This document shows positions 26,240 through 37,922 of a stretch of DNA of 64,000 nucleotides, piece after piece (position 1 is the first letter of the stretch; the number at the start of each line of letters is the position of its first letter). Below the pieces are notes generated by a model, which saw only the letters and a list, made by a program, of their open reading frames with translations, ran no database searches and had not been told where the DNA came from. The stretch is from Dipteris shenzhenensis (lineage: Eukaryota > Polypodiophyta > Polypodiopsida > Gleicheniales): assembly GCA_047967505.1 (NCBI GenBank), contig CM106540.1, one strand, 5' to 3'. The translations under genes and the position numbers were made by a program.

Positions 26240-27000
26240 AAGAAAATATCCTAGATTACTTGCTTTGATATGTTGATTCATGGTGTACATTCCTCATCTA
26301 GGCATCTTGATAAGGAGAAAGCTCATGGCTCAGGACCATGTTCCAAAGGTGAAGTGTTTCATAGTGGCAATAATGATGGGGGAGGCATGCTTTAGGCACA
26401 AGCCTTTTCCTCTATAAAGATCCAAAAGTTAAGAAAGGGGCCTACAAGTATTGGGGTAGGGAACAAAGGGGGTTAAAAACATTAGGGCCTTGGATGATTG
26501 TGAAAAGGACATGAAACAAAAGGCCTCAACTACCATAGTGATGCATTTGAGCTCCATGTGGAAGAAAAGGGGAGGATGGGGGCCAGGTTGGATCCCACAT
26601 GTGGTGGAGGCAACATGTTTTTTTTCAAAACAAATAAAGGCAAGGAAAAAGGGTTCTTATTAGCAAGAAAGGGAAAAAGCTTTACGTTCACATAAGAGAA
26701 AATAAGAGCAGGGGAAAAAATACAGTTTTTGATTAGGGAAAGGAGGAAAGGGTTTAAAGGGGGGGGGAAGCTTTACAAAAAAAAGAAAATAATTGGGGCA
26801 GGAAGGATGACGTGGCAAATGGGGATTGCGCGGGTAGCCTAGATTCTCGTGGAGAGCGGATACGTAGAAAGGAGGTGGGGATACGGATACGGGGAGGTAG
26901 GTGGGGCCTAGACGATGAGCAGGGTGACGTGGGACGGTGGTGGGGGTGGGGCCCGCGACGTAGTTGGATTCGGTCGTGTCGATGAGAATTCAAGTTATGG
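26240..27000. other. Upstream flank of the TCP gene
   Basis: Becomes increasingly G-rich toward the gene (26750-26960 on the plus strand). No coding signal; a likely promoter-proximal region without a clear TATA box. Confidence 0.4.
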
Positions 27001-27091
27001 GTTAATCAAGAATCTTAATCTGTATTAATCCATCTAAAACCATCTCATCCAAAGCTTTTCTCTCAGCGGCCAACCTCACAAGTTCTGCTTC

Positions 27092-27131
<40 letters not shown>

Positions 27132-27901
27132 GCGCTTGTCTCTGTCTCCTCCCAGATTCTCTAGCTCTTATCGCCGTCTCATATTTCTCCTGCTCACAGA
27201 CAACCATCCCCCTTCCTCCTTTCCTTATTGTTGCCGCCCCTCCCCTATCGCCCAACTTGCAATCGTGCTTTCCAGCACTGCCTTCCCTAAGAATATCGTT
27301 TTACCTTGTCTTCACCAGCTGCTTCTCCAACCCCCTTTGCGAATCTGCATCTCAAACCCCCCCCCCCCATTCTCTTTTGGCTTTCCGGCCGCACCTCTCG
27401 CTCATCGTTGGTGCGTAATTATCACCCCTTTGCCCCGCCAGATCGCATGCTGCAATTTCCCTGCAGCCCATTAAATTTTCCGTTGCTCCTGATGCTTGCC
27501 TCGCTTCCGCCGGCTTGTGATGTTCTCCCGATTGCCAGTGTTGTGGATAAAAGGCTTCCATACCCAACCTATGTAGGTTGTTCTTCTCGGCCTGGAAACA
27601 GGCACGGGCTGCATGAGGATCATAGGTGATGGGTGTCAGGTTGCAAAGCCGCTCACTCCGCATGCGGTCGGATGGCATTGAAGTTATGTTCATAGGTTGG
27701 ATTTGTAATTTCTATCCTTTGACGGCTGTAAAAGGCTGTACTTTAGTAATCGCAGTAGTCCCCTTAAGTCGTGGCTCACCGTCACATGATAAGGTCTCAG
27801 CTCGATCGACAGCAGCACATAAGCTTCAACTACCATCTGAATGTCGAGGGCAGACTTTGACCGGAAGCGTGCTAAAGATCTGGGCGCATTTCGGGTGTAG
27901 C
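27001..27901 (+). promoter_or_regulatory. Putative TCP promoter/5' leader with CT tract
   Basis: A (CT)n tract at 27094-27129 followed by pyrimidine-rich sequence to about 27370 is typical of plant leaders or core promoters (Y-patch). The reading frame is open without a stop from ATG 27626 through ATG 27902, but the 92 extra residues have no family resemblance. I therefore treat this as leader. TTCGGGTGTAG just before ATG 27902 could be a splice acceptor of a leader intron; this is inferred. Confidence 0.5.
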
Positions 27902-29386
27902 ATGGACTCTGGTGAACTTGTGCAGGCGAAAACAGAAAGGGATTCTGGAGCAGGTGGTAGTCCGGAAAGGAATTTGCCTTTACAGCTAGTCCAGTATCCA
28001 ACGGAAGAAAGGAGCATGCCGGGCTACCAGCAGCACATGAGCGGGGGGTCCCTAGCGCAAGCGATGGCAGCGATGGGGGGTGGGGGAGGAATAGGGGAGT
28101 CACAGGTGGGAGTATCACTAGCGATGGCGCATGGGGGAGGAGGAGGAGGAGGAGGTCTGGGTACGTTGGGGGTGGCTACGAGCGGTACGAGCGGGCAGCA
28201 GGACTCGCTAGCAGGCCCGTCGTCGGAGGGGGGAGGGCAGATGGTGGCGAAGAAGCCTCCTCCGAAGCGATCATCGACGAAGGACAGGCACACGAAGGTG
28301 GACGGGAGGGGAAGGAGGATCCGGATGCCGGCGACGTGCGCGGCGCGGATATTTCAGCTGACGAGGGAGCTGGGGCATAAGTCGGACGGGGAGACGGTGG
28401 AGTGGCTGCTACGGCATGCGGAGGCGGCGGTGATAGCGGCGACGGGGAGGGGGACGGTGCCGGCGGCGTTTCAGACGAGCGGAGGGTCACAAAGATCGAC
28501 GTCGGCGAGCATGAGTGCGGGGGTGCAGCGGGCGGGGGGGGGATCGTTTCATGGGAGTCTGGGGCTGGCGGCGATGGGGCAACGGGAGGCGGCGGAGCAG
28601 GGAGAGAGGGTGGCGGCGATGGCGGAGCAAGCCAGAAAATACGAATGGGAGGAGCACCAGAGACGTATGGGGCTGGCGCTGGCCGCCGGACAGCCGGAGG
28701 AGGCGGCGTCGATGCTTGCCGGATTCCACCACGAAAGCCTTCTGAGCGGCGGGGCAGCGACGGAACTCGGCGGTGGTGACCATAAACGCCTCCGCTCCGC
28801 CTCCTCCTCCGGCGGAACTCATCCCCTCAAGGACGAACCTCGCCGAGGTTCTCTTCTTCCCGCCGCCGCCATGTGGGCGGTCGCCGCCCCCCCCGCCGGC
28901 CTCCCCAGCAGCGCCGCCGCTGTTCCCTCCGCCTTCTGGATGCTCCCCGTCACCACCCCCGGCTCCGCTTCGACTCCCGGCGGCGTCGTCGCCACTCCCT
29001 CCGAACAAATCTGGACCTTCCCTCCCCCCGCCCCTGGCGGCGCTACTGTCTACCGCATGGCCGCTGCTCCTCCTCCTGGCGCTTCTATTCACCTGGGCGG
29101 CGCTGCCGGCGCAGGAGCCTCCTCCGCCGGAGTTTCCGTCGCTGCCTCCTCCTCCACCACCACCATGGTCCCCCTCGGCGGCCTCACCTTCATGCCCACC
29201 CTCAACCTCTCCGGCGGAATGGCTTTGGACTTCCAGGGCAGCCAATATGCGCAGTATGGCCACATGCTCGATCATCCGCCACAGATGCAGCTTCACCCCT
29301 CCGCCAGCTCCCACCACCACCACCACCCGCCCCAGCGCCCCGGCCAGGCCGGCGACAGCGACGATGATCCCACCAGCTCGCAATGA
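27902..29386 (+). CDS. Class I (PCF) TCP-domain transcription factor
   Basis: A 494-residue nuclear DNA-binding protein in one exon. The TCP basic helix-loop-helix domain occupies about residues 121-181. Its basic region reads [18 protein letters not shown], and the first helix contains [17 protein letters not shown] with the cysteine that in class I TCPs is known to be redox-sensitive. The second helix reads [20 protein letters not shown]. The short basic region is the class I form. Flanks are low-complexity: Gly-rich at 58-92, then WMLPV and IWTFPPP blocks (shared with the TCP8/14/15/22 group) and a His-rich and acidic tail ending [13 protein letters not shown] 27902 was chosen because family N-termini are of the MDSGEL type; an in-frame ATG at 27626 would add 92 unrelated residues. 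RHAEAA replaces the more usual QQAEPA. Class I TCPs bind GTGGGNCC-type sites as dimers and promote growth and cell division genes. The exact orthologue is uncertain. Confidence 0.93.
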   Translation: MDSGELVQAKTERDSGAGGSPERNLPLQLVQYPTEERSMPGYQQHMSGGSLAQAMAAMGGGGGIGESQVGVSLAMAHGGGGGGGGLGTLGVATSGTSGQQDSLAGPSSEGGGQMVAKKPPPKRSSTKDRHTKVDGRGRRIRMPATCAARIFQLTRELGHKSDGETVEWLLRHAEAAVIAATGRGTVPAAFQTSGGSQRSTSASMSAGVQRAGGGSFHGSLGLAAMGQREAAEQGERVAAMAEQARKYEWEEHQRRMGLALAAGQPEEAASMLAGFHHESLLSGGAATELGGGDHKRLRSASSSGGTHPLKDEPRRGSLLPAAAMWAVAAPPAGLPSSAAAVPSAFWMLPVTTPGSASTPGGVVATPSEQIWTFPPPAPGGATVYRMAAAPPPGASIHLGGAAGAGASSAGVSVAASSSTTTMVPLGGLTFMPTLNLSGGMALDFQGSQYAQYGHMLDHPPQMQLHPSASSHHHHHPPQRPGQAGDSDDDPTSSQ

Positions 29387-31114
29387 CTCTCAAAATGTAA
29401 GGTTTTAGCATCTGAGAGTACTTCTGCACGATGTTCTTCCGAGTTTGCTTTCTTTCATCGATCACCACAGTTGGCGGACCAAGATCCTCTCTCTTAAGGC
29501 TACCCTGAGTTATTTGAGATCCGTTCTTACAGCAGCAACCAGCTAGGATGATCATCGTGGGCTTGCCGTCCCTTTTGCAGCAATGGCCACTATACTTAGC
29601 AGTGAGCACCAGCGTGGATTTGTCATTCCTTTTGCAGCAACAGTCATTGATCTGATCGGTATCATCAATATCGGCAAGTGATCCTTTTCTGCAGAAACAA
29701 CCTGATGTCATCCACTCTGCCGTCTCCTGTTTCTTGTCGTCGGGTATCTCTCCTTGCAGATCCGGATTTAATTATTTGTTGGCCCAAATTAGGGTTGATA
29801 TTGCTTATCTTACAGGTTATTGTGGTCGAGGCGAGACTTATTCTTTCGGTAATAAGAACTTGTCACGTGTCTGAAGAAAAGGTCTTCTGATCTCAGAGTC
29901 ATTGTGTGTTCCAATTTCTCATAGAGGGATGTCGTCAGTTTTGGTCTTAGACTAATGACGTCCGATTGAGCTCTGTATACGTTGTACATGAATTTTCAAG
30001 AACTCTTTTTGTTTCGAATTTTTAATAGCTTCGCTTAATTGCTAAGGTATAATGTGCTGTGTACACGGATTTTTTATTCAGTTGCAAATTTCATGTTGGA
30101 ATACACAGTACACCGTTGCCGATCAGCATATATTCACATTGTGTTGTACATGTTTGGTTCTCCTTGAAATACTTTTTGGAGTGTGCACTCGAGAAATTTT
30201 AACAGTTGTTCCAGCTACATTTCTTGAGAGTTTGTTGTCTAGTCTGTGTGTCTCCGGGTTTGTGGGAAGGAAGTTCAAGGAACGGTATTCATGTAGACTG
30301 ATGATCTACAGGATTAGGGCTAATAGATTTGTTTGGCGGCCGTTTTCATGGACAGCTACTACTCCAAAGACTCGGTATGATCATATCCATATGCAAGGCG
30401 AGAAGCAGCAAAACTGCAGTAGAATTAGACTGGTGGTGACTATTCCGTGAAGCCTGAGAAAACGTAATTTTCTTAAGTGTAATTCCAAGTTGGAACTTGA
30501 ACCGTTGGACCTTCGAACTTCAAAGTCCCAAACAAATTCACGATCCAATATCGGAGGAGCAGATTTGTCGTGTAAAATTCCGAGAAGGTCATCATTGAAG
30601 GCAGCTTCTAGAAATGTACTGTAGGGCGTAGGTCGGTGAATTTGGCGAAACGATAATTATTGGGGTGCCCGAGTCAGGTCGGGCTCAGGGCTGACGATTA
30701 TTGAGCGTGTTTCGTTAGCGTCACCCAAAAAGCCGGCTATCGTGCCGTATGTTCGTAACTCGTTGATCGTAGCACGTACAGTGATAAACTACACGAATGA
30801 AGATGGACATTGGATCATTCGATTCTACCTTAACGTGGTAACTACTTAGACAATAAGGACAGAACCGTAGGTAATATATTAGGGCTGATTTCGATTTGCC
30901 TTACTGTCTCCACAGGGTAGCTGACGGACCTATGACCTGGTCATCCTTGGTGGGTGACAGGTCTCACTTTCTTGGGAGTGCGGGCCCATGGACTAGAATT
31001 TTAGCAAGACCCCTAAGAAAATCAATATAGTTATTGCTCCAAAAAGTCCTATATAATCCTTTCTCTACACTTGACATACTTTTTCATTGGTGAATGGGGA
31101 AAAAAACCCAAATG
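29387..31114. other. TCP 3' flank and intergenic DNA
   Basis: Includes the probable 3' UTR. Between 29525 and 29700 a CCTTTTGCAGCAA word recurs about every 50-60 bp. A 132-codon frame at 30052-30450 has no recognisable motif and is probably chance. Confidence 0.4.
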
Positions 31115-31395
31115 AACTATGCACATATAGTCATTGACTCTTGAGCTAAAATGTCCCATTCTTTGATGGAAAAAAGCAACCCAATGACAAGTTATTTCTT
31201 CTAATTTAGTCTATAGTTAGTCATCCCTTTATCTTTGCACGTTGCCCCCACACATGTAAACTATGCACATATAGTCATTGCGCTTATTAGTCCCATTCTT
31301 TGATGGAAAAAAGCAACCCAATGACAAGTTATTTCTCCTAATTTAGTCTCTAGTCGTTCCTTTATCTTTGCACGTTGCCCCCACACATTCTCCCT
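31115..31395. repeat. Tandem duplication of about 144 bp
   Basis: Copies start at 31115 and 31259 with AACTATGCACATATAGTCAT and share CCCATTCTTTGATGG and TTTGCACGTTGCCCCCACAC. A few small indels separate them. Confidence 0.9.
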
Positions 31396-33302
31396 TTATC
31401 TGGACTCTACCTTCTATGAGGTAGTACTATGGTAGGGAATTAGATCCTCCTTCATGAATTTCCATGTGTAAGTTTTTTTTATAATTATGGCTAAAAGCAT
31501 GATTTCTTTTGTGAAAAAGCTCAATGCTTTCTTAGTGTCTTTTGTGGAGAATACAACAAGTCCATCTTTAGCTTTTTGGTTTATGATCAAATGCTCAAAA
31601 TATTTTGCAGTATACTTGGAGATAACGCCCACACACTCATGCGCAAAAAAATCCTTTATTGATCACTTTTTTAAAAAGGTTTTTATTAAAAAAAATCAAT
31701 TAAATAAATTGGACTCACCATTTTAAATCAGATGATTTAAATCCCTTGGAAATCCTTAACACTATTGGATTGATTATAATTTCTTTACAAAGATGCATCC
31801 TCCATAGATTGGAGAAAAGTTAGCGATATCTAGACATAGGACAATCCTTCAACAATCATTCTCCCAATGGGTGCAAAAATATATAAGCTACAATTCTACG
31901 ATAATCTATGCAGCCAAGCCTTGTTGCTTTTAGTATATCTTACATGTCACTCATACTTTGTAAACACCAAATGTCTTACTAATTCTTCTATTAACACTAG
32001 TTTGGAATAAGGGAAAAAAAAAGTCCTAGGACACTTTTATATCCTAAACTTAGCCACTTTCTAGACTTAATCAAAGGAAATTATAAGGTATTTTAGGGCT
32101 TTGATGATTTTTCATAATAGCTTATGCTCCTGAAAAAAACTTGGAATTATTATCAGTTGGAGCTTGCACTTATTACTTTGAGTTCTACTTAAAGCTTTAA
32201 GGTCGGTCTAACACTGGAACAATCTATTTTTTGATCTTTTAGATAAGATGGCCATACTTCTTAATTAGAATGAGTTTTTTTAGAGTTTATAAGTCCTTGA
32301 GTCTAAGGATAACTATTTATTTAAAAAAGACATTATGGTTGAGTCAAATCAATCCTTGTAGGTAGAGATCAAGGTGGTTGTAAGAGTTCTACACCATACA
32401 ATCTTTAATGGCATGCCATTTGTGGCTAATATCTGTAGTAATATGTAAATATGTTTTTTTATTAAATGTGACTTACAATGCGAACCACTAGGCTAACCAC
32501 TCTCGTTAATTGCTGAATAAGTCTTGCCAATATTACTTTTTAACAAACTTTTTTCACTCTTATGTCTTTGATATACTTATCAAGACTTTGTAAAAAATGC
32601 TAGCTCGTTGAAATCATTTTTAAAAAAAGCATGCTAGTCAAAGTTTCAAATTTGAGTACTATCTTGGTAAAAAAAATTGGGTTACCATAGATTTGTGAAC
32701 ATTTTGTAATCACATGCAATGGTTGTTTGTGCTCCTTCAATTTTTTAAAATAGTCCTTTGTGAATCGTTAAAAAACACATCTACATCAAGTTTGGATTTG
32801 TTTCAAATTCATCAAAACGACACTTTTATGTCCCATTATGCTACCAAACTAGTGTTAAGTATACTAATGGATCAACTTTGTTTTGCCTTTTTTGCTCTTT
32901 TATGGATACTTGTGTGCTCTTTCTTGAGTCTTTCTTATATAGGTGACAATGGGCCCTTTGGGTATGAGCATTCTCTTTGTTGTTTCTCTTTATTATTTTG
33001 ACCCTAAATGTTTTCTAAAGATGGGTTACTTTAGTAGACTTATGATAAGATCTCAATGGTTGAACCTATGATTTGAAAGGGTAATTAATGAAGAGAATTG
33101 ATGCTCGAATTGTTAGTTTGATAAAATAGAAAGCATTAATGTTGAGGAGGAATGTTTAGTTTCTATCCTAAATCATATGATGAGCTGAATTAATGTTTGT
33201 ACATGATTATTAAAATTTCATGATGTATGATGTATGCTAAATACTGATGATGATGTTATATGTTGGCACTTAAATGGAATTATTTTGCTTTCATTAAAGA
33301 AC
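31396..33302. other. Unassigned AT-rich DNA
   Basis: No domain recognised; a 95-codon hydrophobic frame at 32714 has no homology I know. The 3' part of the copia element on the minus strand should lie here but is not recognisable. Confidence 0.4.
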
Positions 33303-34664
33303 CTAGAATTTATGTTCTTGAATTGGAAAATTTATCTTAGTACCTATAATATGATACTTTTTAGAGGCCTCAATTTGAGTAAGATTCATGTAAGTGTAAT
33401 CTTGATTTGCCATAAACCTATCAAGAAGACTTTTCTTCAACTTGGATACCAATTTCTCCTTTCCTTTGACCTCATATCCCTGTGATTGCCACATATAAAT
33501 CTCTTGCTCTAAATCCCCATGAAGAAAATATATCTTCATACCTAATTGTTGAAGGTGCAAGTCTTCTACAACCACACGACTGAAAATAGTTTTGATGGAA
33601 GTCATTTTAACAACGGGAGAGACTTATATTTCATCAAAGTCTATACCTTTCTTTAGTGCAATTCCCTTTACAGCAAGCCTTGCCTTGTGCCTCCTTTTTC
33701 CTCCATCTTCCTGTAAACCCATTTATTCTGCAAATCTTATTTTCCCATAGGTAAGTGAACCAAATCCCAAGTCTGGTTTTGTATAGCAAAGAGCCCATTT
33801 TGACCTCTTTCATGTCTCGCTCCCATTCCTTTTTGGATTCTACCTACATTGCTTCTTCATATTTTTTTGCTTCACCAGAATCAGTCACAATAGAATATAA
33901 TTGCAAAGAAGGAGAAAATCGCTCAAGTGGTCTACATACCCTTGTAGACCTTTTGAGTGCACCTGTGGGAATTTGAGGTTCTTGCTACTGTAACAAATTC
34001 TCGTTAATTTCTACAACGTCCTTTGGAATTTCCTGTGATTTCATCAAGAGTTGTGTACTCTGTGTTTGCATTTTCTTTCTTCCTTTTTTGCAAGTGATCT
34101 TTATAGCTAACAGTCTCATTGAATACAACATCTATGCTCCTAAGGATTTTGTTACTTTCATAATCCAATAGACCATAACCAAACTCACTACCGTCATATC
34201 CAATAAAGATGCACTGCTTGGACTTTGGCTCAACTAGCTTTGTTCTCAATTCCTTATCAACATGGAAAAATGAACCTGCAAAAAAGAATAGTTAACCTTT
34301 TTACCTGTCCATGAATGCCACCATCCAAGGAACTTAAAGGCGATCTGTTTATCAAATAAATAGCTATATTCAATGCTTCATTCCAAAGCTTGCATGTAGT
34401 TTCATGCTCTCTTGCATTCTCCATTATTGTTCTATTCATCCTCTCTGACATAGGATTTTCTTATGGTGTTATTGGAGTTGTCTTCTCTCTATGAATTCAA
34501 TTGTATGAATAGTAACTATCAAATTCTTTGTTGTAGTATTTGCCTCTGTTATCCGATCTGAGACCCTTCAACTTCTTTCTTGCCTCATTCTCAGCCAAAT
34601 CTTTCCATTTCTTAAAAGCTCAAAGACATCAGATTTTCTTTGAATGCATTAAACCCAAGTTGAT
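33303..34664 (-). pseudogene. Ty1/copia pol remnant, part 2: integrase C-half and reverse transcriptase
   Basis: Read right to left, the integrase C-terminal half appears first: SERMNRTIMENARE, LWNEALNIAIYLINRSP, then KQCIFIGYDGSEFGYGLLDY and RSIDVVFNE. It is followed by the RT N-terminal part: VEDLHLQQLGMKIYFLHGDL, EEIYM-like QEIYMWQSQGYEVKGKE and KLVSKLKKSLL. After that the sequence departs from copia RT, so the palm motif and RNase H are missing. Stops and frameshifts are numerous. The remnant is cut at 34664/34665 by E1, and its N-terminal parts continue at 57242-58405 on the far side of the nest. Confidence 0.85.
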
Positions 34665-35140
34665 CACAACAACACAAAGCAACTATAGACGCGCTTGGTA
34701 GATGTGCAAAATAGCGGGCGCGTCTATAGGCATTGCTTGAGTAGAGGAATTACGGGCGCGTCTAAAAGCACGTCTAATAACTCATCTATTTGCGCATGTA
34801 TTAACACGTTTATTTGCGCGTTTAAACTAAGAAAATACGGGCCCGTCTAACATTGCGTTTATCAGCACGTCTATTTGCACATGTATTAACATGTCTAAAC
34901 TGAGAAAATATTGGCCCGTCTAACATGGCGTTTATCAGCGCGTCTATCTGCGCATGTATTAGCGCGTTTATTTGCGCGTTTACACTAGGAATTAGACGCG
35001 TATTTAGACGCATATATAGATGCAAACCAGAGAATACAGAAAGTGAGATTTTGGTGTACATCATTGCTTTCCAAAGATTTCCCATGATTACCAAAGCACA
35101 TAATTTTAACAAAAACATCAATGCTTTTTTGCAAGACCAC
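34665..35140. repeat. E1 left subterminal repeats
   Basis: Many copies of TAGACGCG and decayed forms (GTCTAT, GCGTTTA) on both strands, with a local tandem duplication of about 95 bp (about 34790-34885 and 34886-34980). It corresponds to the tnp2-side end seen in E2 and E3. Confidence 0.85.
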
Positions 35141-35212
35141 ATATACAAGAATTAAGTGAGGTGAGGAGAATGAGACAATATGTAAAATAGTTTTGCCAAT
35201 ATCAATGATGGG

Positions 35213-35323
35213 CTACGGTTCAATATCATCCTCAATGAGATCAACCCTTGCCAAACTATTTACTTCAAAATCCAAACAAGTGTTTAGATCTACAAATACA
35301 TTCAACCCACTACTACTTGTGCT
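35213..35323 (-). pseudogene. E1 Tnp2, C-terminal tail
   Basis: Encodes the acidic tail (VDLNTCLDFE-like, then VDLI.DD.EP and stop at 35213) that completes the E1 transposase interrupted by E2 between 35323 and 51064. One-base decay makes the frame broken here. Confidence 0.75.
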
Positions 35324-35620
35324 CACAACAACACAAAGCAACTATAGACGCGCTTGGTAGACGCGCAAAATAGCGGGCGCGTCTATAGGCGTTGCTCTAG
35401 TAGAGAAATTACAGGCACGTCTATAGGCACGGCTAAACGCTCGTCTATTTATGCATAAATCACCGCGTTTATTTGCGCGTTAAATCTGAGAAAATACGGG
35501 TCCGTCTAACATCCCGTTTATTAGAGCGTCTATTTGCGCGTGTATTTGCGCGTTTATTTGCGCGTTTACACTGAGACTCAGACGCGCATTTAGACACGTA
35601 AATAGACGCGCTCCAGAGAA
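35324..35620. repeat. E2 left subterminal repeats
   Basis: Dense TAGACGCGC and GCGCGTCTAT words in both orientations. It is the tnp2-side end of the element. Confidence 0.9.
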
Positions 35621-35778
35621 TACAGAAAGTGAGATTTTGGTGTACATCATTGCTTTCCAAACATTGCCCATGATTACCAAAGCACATAATTTTTTGCAAG
35701 CCCACATATACAAGAATTAAGGAAAATGAGGAGAATGAGACAATATGTAAAATAGTTTTGCCAATATCAATTGTGGGG

Positions 35779-37290
35779 CTACGGTTCAATCTCATCCTCA
35801 ATGAGATCAACCCTTGCCAAACTATCTACTTCAAAATCCAAACAAGTGTTTAGATCTACAAATACATTCAACCCACTACTACTTGTGCCACTCATGTGCT
35901 CATCGACATCAAGATCTCCAATGGTAGGCTCGTCCTCACGGGTAATGCCGGCCTCTATATCTATATCTCCTATCTCATGATCATCCTCCTCTCTTGTATC
36001 ACGGTCATCATCACGTCCATGGCCATGATCATCCTCCATACGCTCCATATTAGTAAATGTACTATACATCACTTTGGAACGTGGCATAATAGGTATGACA
36101 TGCCACCACCTATTATTATCCACCATTGGTTGATAGACAACCTAATTCAAACACAAATACAATCATGTTACTTTTCTTGCATCAAATATTTAAAAGCGAG
36201 TATTTTTATGTGTGTGCACAGTACCTGTTCACATTGTTGCGGTAGTATTAGTGTGTCCTTCCTACTTTGCCAAAACTTTGTGGAGTCAATAGTTACAAAG
36301 CCACTTGCATGGCGTTTGATTGTTGCATTAGGGCCTCTTTCCACCACGTCCTTAAACCACTTTACATCCAAAACATACACAAAGAAGCATCGAAAGTCAA
36401 GCATAATGATATTTTGGATTATGCCACAATAATCATCCATGGCTCCATTGGCTCCCTCAAAGCTAGCAATGACGCCGCAATCTTGTGTGTTTCTCTTATC
36501 ATCAATCCGTTGTGTTCGAAAATGCTTGCCCTCACACCATATAGCATTGAACATAGTGCACTACACCAAGAAAAAATCAATTAAATAAGCAATCTAAATT
36601 ATAAAAACCTCCTAACTTATGCATAACATTCTATATACCGACCTTGCTCATGCATCCCCTAGCATACTCCCATTCTTCCATTGTGATATGCATCCCCTCG
36701 TCTTTCTCTGCTTTCTTCATTTCATCAAGTAGCCAATCCACATGAATATCCTTTGGAAGTGCTCTTAGACGCTGAGGGTATGGCACACGAGATCCGTGGT
36801 GTGTACGAAAGAGGGCCCTTTCTTCTTGTCTTCTTGCCTTTGCATCCTCGTATCTTGTCACCCATCTTTTCATCACATCACTATTAAGCACGCAAAAGAG
36901 GTTGATACTATTATGCAACTCCGTGTCTATTACTTTGTTGCGTCCTTTTCCCTGAGGCACAATAGAGGTCATCCTTAGGTCTTCATCATCTCTCCATAGT
37001 CGTGGGAGAGAGCTATCCACATCAACAAGAAACTCAGAAATATATACAAGTGACTCTTGTACCAACCAACCCTCGGCCATGCTACCTTCGGGTCTTGCAT
37101 TTTGTCTCACGAAGCCCTTCAAGGTCTTCATGAAGCGCTCGAGGAAGAACAACCATCGTGCATGTATAGTACTGCATATAGCAATCTCATCCACCAAATG
37201 TACTATGAGATGTAGTTGGCTTGTGAGAAAAGAACGTGGAAATGTCTCCTCCACTAAACAAACCGCCTCCACTGACATAACTCAAGCATT
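35779..37290 (-). pseudogene. E2 Tnp2 transposase, 3' half (DUF4218 and DUF4216 regions)
   Basis: This half begins at the E3 insertion point with VMSVEAVCLVEETFPRS and LHLIVHLVDEIAICSTIHAR, then FLERFMKTLKGFVRQNARPE, the DUF4218 region. After an intron-like gap come FRTQRIDDKRNTQDCGVIAS and VLDVKWFKDV (DUF4216). The last exon (36126-35779) encodes a Asp/Glu/His-rich acidic tail ending DLIEDEIEP. No stop is visible within the exons. The first half lies at 45428-47908, so E2 tnp2 may have been intact until E3 split it. Confidence 0.85.
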
Positions 37291-37570
37291 CACAACAAGA
37301 CAAAGCACCTATAGACGCGCGCACAGACGCGTTTCATGAACTAAATAAAAAACTTACGGGCGCCTCTATTTGCGCGTCTATTTGCGCATCAGGAGACCCG
37401 CATCTAATTGCACGTCTATATATCAGACTTACGCGTGTATAGACACACTCATACACGCGTAAATAGATGCGCATATAAACGCTTTGATAGACGCACGTAT
37501 AGACGCAAGTCGAACAGACAGACGCGAATATAAACGCGTTTTTAAACGCACTGATAGACGCGCCTTTTTT
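37291..37570. repeat. E3 left subterminal repeats
   Basis: Repeated TAGACGCG-type words in both orientations next to the TNPA-side terminus. Confidence 0.9.
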
Positions 37571-37744
37571 TTAAAAAAAAATTTTACAGAATACTGTGTA
37601 TGTTGTGTATGCTATATAGTTACAAGAATCCCATATCCACATTCTGTAATTCAATTCTTACAGCCAACCGCATTTTAATTACAATTCCAAATAAAATATT
37701 ACAACTCCAAAATGCAATAAAATTGAAAGCTCAAAAAGTGCTTG

Positions 37745-37905
37745 TATATACATATAGCATGAAGCTAAGCCACGTCATGTGGCTCCAAGTACAAAAAATA
37801 AGGAAGCTAAGCCATGTCATGTGGCTTCAAGTACAAAAAATAAGAGGAGTCTATATACAAGAGGCACGAAGCCAAGCCAATGGCTTTAAGTACAAAAAAG
37901 AATAG
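37745..37905. repeat. E3: triple hairpin repeat downstream of the TNPA-like gene
   Basis: Three units of about 40 bp, each with an inverted AGCCACGTCATGTGGCT-type core and TGTACTTGAAG spacer, lie just after the stop codon (in gene orientation). The same block is in E2 (50465-50610) and E1 (56635-56775). It may be part of the transcript end. Confidence 0.75.
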
Positions 37906-37922
37906 TAGCACTACTTCTACGA

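Noticed and set aside
28487-29408. Long open frames antisense to, and out of frame with, the TCP gene (298 and 211 codons)
   Set aside because: They are by-products of extreme G/C composition; the TCP frame has the domain and family-like segments.
30052-30450. A 132-codon frame downstream of TCP as a gene
   Set aside because: No motif, no leader or coding bias, and located in the probable 3' flank.
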